Assembly: GCA_037968895.1 (NCBI GenBank)
Contig: JBBKWJ010000172.1
Coordinates: forward strand, 1-15,128
Reading direction: 5' to 3'
DNA from: JBBKWJ01 sp037968895
GTDB lineage: Bacteria > Actinomycetota > Acidimicrobiia > Acidimicrobiales > SZUA-35
Length of the DNA: 15,128 nt
Shown here: in pieces, positions 14,870 to 15,128 of the stretch
Layout of the letters: every line of letters starts with the position of its first letter
Numbering within the stretch: the stretch's first letter is position 1
Program-made: the position numbers and the translations under genes
Notes under the pieces: model-generated
Database searches by the model: none
Told to the model about the DNA's origin: nothing
Seen by the model: only the letters and a program-made list of their open reading frames with translations

Positions 14870-14906
14870 GGTGTGGCCCGAGGGGAGAGGTTCCTCGGGC
14901 CACACC
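14870..14906 (-). terminator. Perfect 14-bp GC-rich hairpin between FAS1 and sigma genes
   Basis: The arms GGTGTGGCCCGAGG (14870-14883) and CCTCGGGCCACACC (14893-14906) are perfectly complementary, with a 9-nt loop. It starts 15 bases after the FAS1 stop and ends 3 bases before the sigma -10. There is no T-tract on the minus-strand side, so it may be a U-less terminator, a read-through attenuator or an mRNA 3'-end stabiliser; an operator role is also possible. Only the inverted repeat itself is certain. Confidence 0.6.
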
Positions 14907-14921
14907 TGTTTCCTCAGCCGT

Positions 14922-15128
14922 CTATGACGGGGGAAGGAGGACTGAGTCGATGACGTGGATGACGCCGTTGCTGGCTTCAACATCGACCGCTGTGACGGTT
15001 GCGCCGTCAACCATGACGGTGTCGCCGTCGACCGAGATCATTACCTCGGCGCCGTTGACGGTTGCGACTGATTGGCCGTCGAGGGTGACGACGTCAGCGG
15101 CAAGGACTTTGCCTGGTACGACGTGGTA
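14922..15128 (-). CDS. Fasciclin (FAS1) domain protein, C-terminal part only (5' end outside window)
   Basis: An open frame runs from the right edge to a TAG at 14922-14924 on the minus strand, giving 68 residues. It starts YHVVPGKVLAADVV, continues with LDGQSVATVNGAEVMISVDG and VMVDGATVTAVDVEASNG, and ends VIHVIDSVLLPPS. These are the second conserved half of a FAS1 domain: the YH box and the NGVIHVID.VLLPP end. FAS1 proteins are usually exported and mediate adhesion, as MPT70 and MPT83 do in mycobacteria. The missing N-terminus should hold a signal peptide or lipobox. It lies immediately upstream of an ECF sigma/RskA pair on the same strand, separated by a strong hairpin, so it is a likely target gene or neighbour of that sigma factor. 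Confidence 0.9.
   Translation of the reverse strand, partial: YHVVPGKVLAADVVTLDGQSVATVNGAEVMISVDGDTVMVDGATVTAVDVEASNGVIHVIDSVLLPPS

Noticed and set aside
14855..15010. 52-residue N-terminal extension of the sigma factor frame
   Set aside because: It overlaps the FAS1 gene and the hairpin on the same strand in another frame; its residues are unlike any sigma N-terminus.

Overview
The window looks like high-GC actinobacterial chromosome, most likely from the class Acidimicrobiia. The grounds are an ECF sigma factor with an RskA-type anti-sigma factor, F420/flavin-type oxidoreductases (an LLM-class and a PPOX-class protein), a [3Fe-4S]-type ferredoxin, threonine-rich extracytoplasmic linkers, a BON-like/OmpA protein resembling mycobacterial ArfA, and frequent GTG starts. 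The taxonomic placement is inference. I see no phage, insertion sequence, CRISPR array, tRNA or rRNA. Genes are packed tightly and no stretch over 300 bases lacks a gene; the largest gap (14855-14921) holds a strong hairpin and a promoter.

Layout. 1-3114 (+): a large membrane-bound GAF-like/PAS/PAS/GGDEF/EAL protein, probably continuing past the left edge, with an intact EAL domain and a degenerate GGDEF site. It is followed by a small lipoprotein with two cysteine-bounded repeats. 3647-5574 (-): a metallo-beta-lactamase-fold hydrolase translationally coupled to a D-2-hydroxyacid dehydrogenase. 5576-6454 (+): a PAC2-family protein, divergent from the hydrolase and tail-to-tail with aroC. 6451-7539 (-): aroC, chorismate synthase. 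7564-10844 (+): a four-gene operon of ferredoxin, LLM-class oxidoreductase, BON-like/OmpA envelope protein and fumarylacetoacetate hydrolase (FAH) family enzyme, with two ATGA overlaps. 10841-11542 (-): a PIG-L/LmbE-type deacetylase, divergent from a PPOX-type flavin/F420 protein (11576-12001, +). 12012-13613 (-): a DUF389 membrane protein with a long extracytoplasmic tail. 13669-15128 (-): RskA-like anti-sigma factor, ECF sigma factor and the C-terminal part of a fasciclin (FAS1) domain protein at the right edge.

Two things stand out. First, the FAS1 / ECF sigma / RskA neighbourhood recalls mycobacteria, where SigK-RskA controls the FAS1 proteins MPT70 and MPT83; here the sigma gene is separated from the FAS1 gene by a perfect 14-bp GC-rich hairpin. 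Second, several first-in-unit genes (ferredoxin, PIG-L, DUF389, sigma factor, and the hydrolase if its shorter start is used) have no Shine-Dalgarno sequence. Instead each has a TANNNT -10 hexamer exactly 6 nt before the start codon, which is the signature of leaderless mRNAs. Internal genes use stop/start overlaps or ribosome binding sites. Two convergent gene pairs end on the same shared CTAG, so each gene's stop codon is inside the other.

I found no clearly new defence or mobile system. The more novel points are the organisation of the sigma/FAS1 locus, the duplicated BON-like module in the OmpA protein, the small repeat lipoprotein and the leaderless promoter rule.
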